Shown piece after piece: positions 63,983-64,000 of a stretch of DNA of 64,000 nt. The notes under the pieces were generated by a model, which saw only the letters and a list, made by a program, of their open reading frames with translations, did not search any database and was not told the DNA's origin. This DNA comes from JARFUG01 sp050485365 (GTDB lineage: Bacteria > Desulfobacterota > Desulfuromonadia > Desulfuromonadales > JACZKF01). The position numbers and the translations under genes were made by a program. The stretch's first letter is position 1, and each line of letters begins with the position of its first letter. The stretch lies in the NCBI GenBank assembly GCA_050485365.1, contig JBJHBH010000005.1:14283-78282 (forward strand), given 5' to 3'.

Positions 63983-64000
63983 GGGTCGTCTCCTTCAACC

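Overview
The window looks like chromosomal DNA of a GC-rich, anaerobic, Gram-negative bacterium of the Desulfuromonadia (Geobacter/Desulfuromonas relatives). This is inferred from gene content and order: a periplasmic [NiFe] hydrogenase, a heme-c chemoreceptor, DUF1847, DUF3108 and DUF2288 proteins, and a cpoB-LysM-dprA-smg-topA-trmFO block that resembles the Geobacter arrangement. No rRNA, tRNA, CRISPR array or prophage was seen.

Layout. 1-12 kb holds mixed single genes: the end of a ParE-like toxin, an aldehyde dehydrogenase, a flavoprotein, a frameshifted BNR-repeat protein, a DMT transporter, a CDGSH protein and malic enzyme. 12-24 kb is the redox core. It contains a three-gene, overlapping formate dehydrogenase operon with sulfhydrogenase-type beta and gamma subunits. 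Next is a [NiFe] hydrogenase operon whose third gene is a methyl-accepting chemotaxis protein with two c-type heme motifs in its sensor. A convergent operon encodes a Tat-exported ferredoxin-type subunit and a cytochrome b. 24-32 kb holds DUF1847, DUF2288, thiI, an ABC-F ATPase, an AEC transporter, a DEAD-box helicase behind a terminator-like leader, and a CvfB-type RNA-binding protein. 32-36 kb is a zinc-type uptake locus with a near-perfect Zur box over its promoter. 36-43.6 kb has an AAA ATPase with a likely operator, a MATE pump, guaC, a YhcH protein, aconitase and Hsp20. 43.7-47.9 kb is a two-gene unit: an SPFH membrane protein overlapping a tandem-AAA+/Lon-type protease of 1105 residues. 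48-60.4 kb has a DUF362 protein, then a long minus-strand block (cpoB, LysM, dprA, smg, topA, trmFO, maf, yggS, a Na+-dependent transporter, gph). The window ends with a U32 peptidase-family protein, a metallophosphoesterase, an outer-membrane barrel and an unrecognised protein.

How the genes may work together. The hydrogenase is predicted to sit in the periplasm and to pass electrons through the convergent HybA-like and cytochrome b subunits to quinone. Its large subunit ends exactly at the last metal-binding histidine, so it needs no maturation protease. The heme chemoreceptor begins 4 bp after the small-subunit stop, so expression of hydrogenase and sensor should be tied; a role in hydrogen or redox taxis is the most attractive hypothesis here. 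The SPFH/AAA+/Lon pair resembles in logic, but not in sequence family, the HflKC-FtsH membrane protease.

Gene spacers carry several families of short palindromic dispersed repeats (a 165-bp MITE-like element, a roughly 105-140 bp double-hairpin family with three or four copies, and a REP-like pair), which fits a genome with many non-autonomous repeats.
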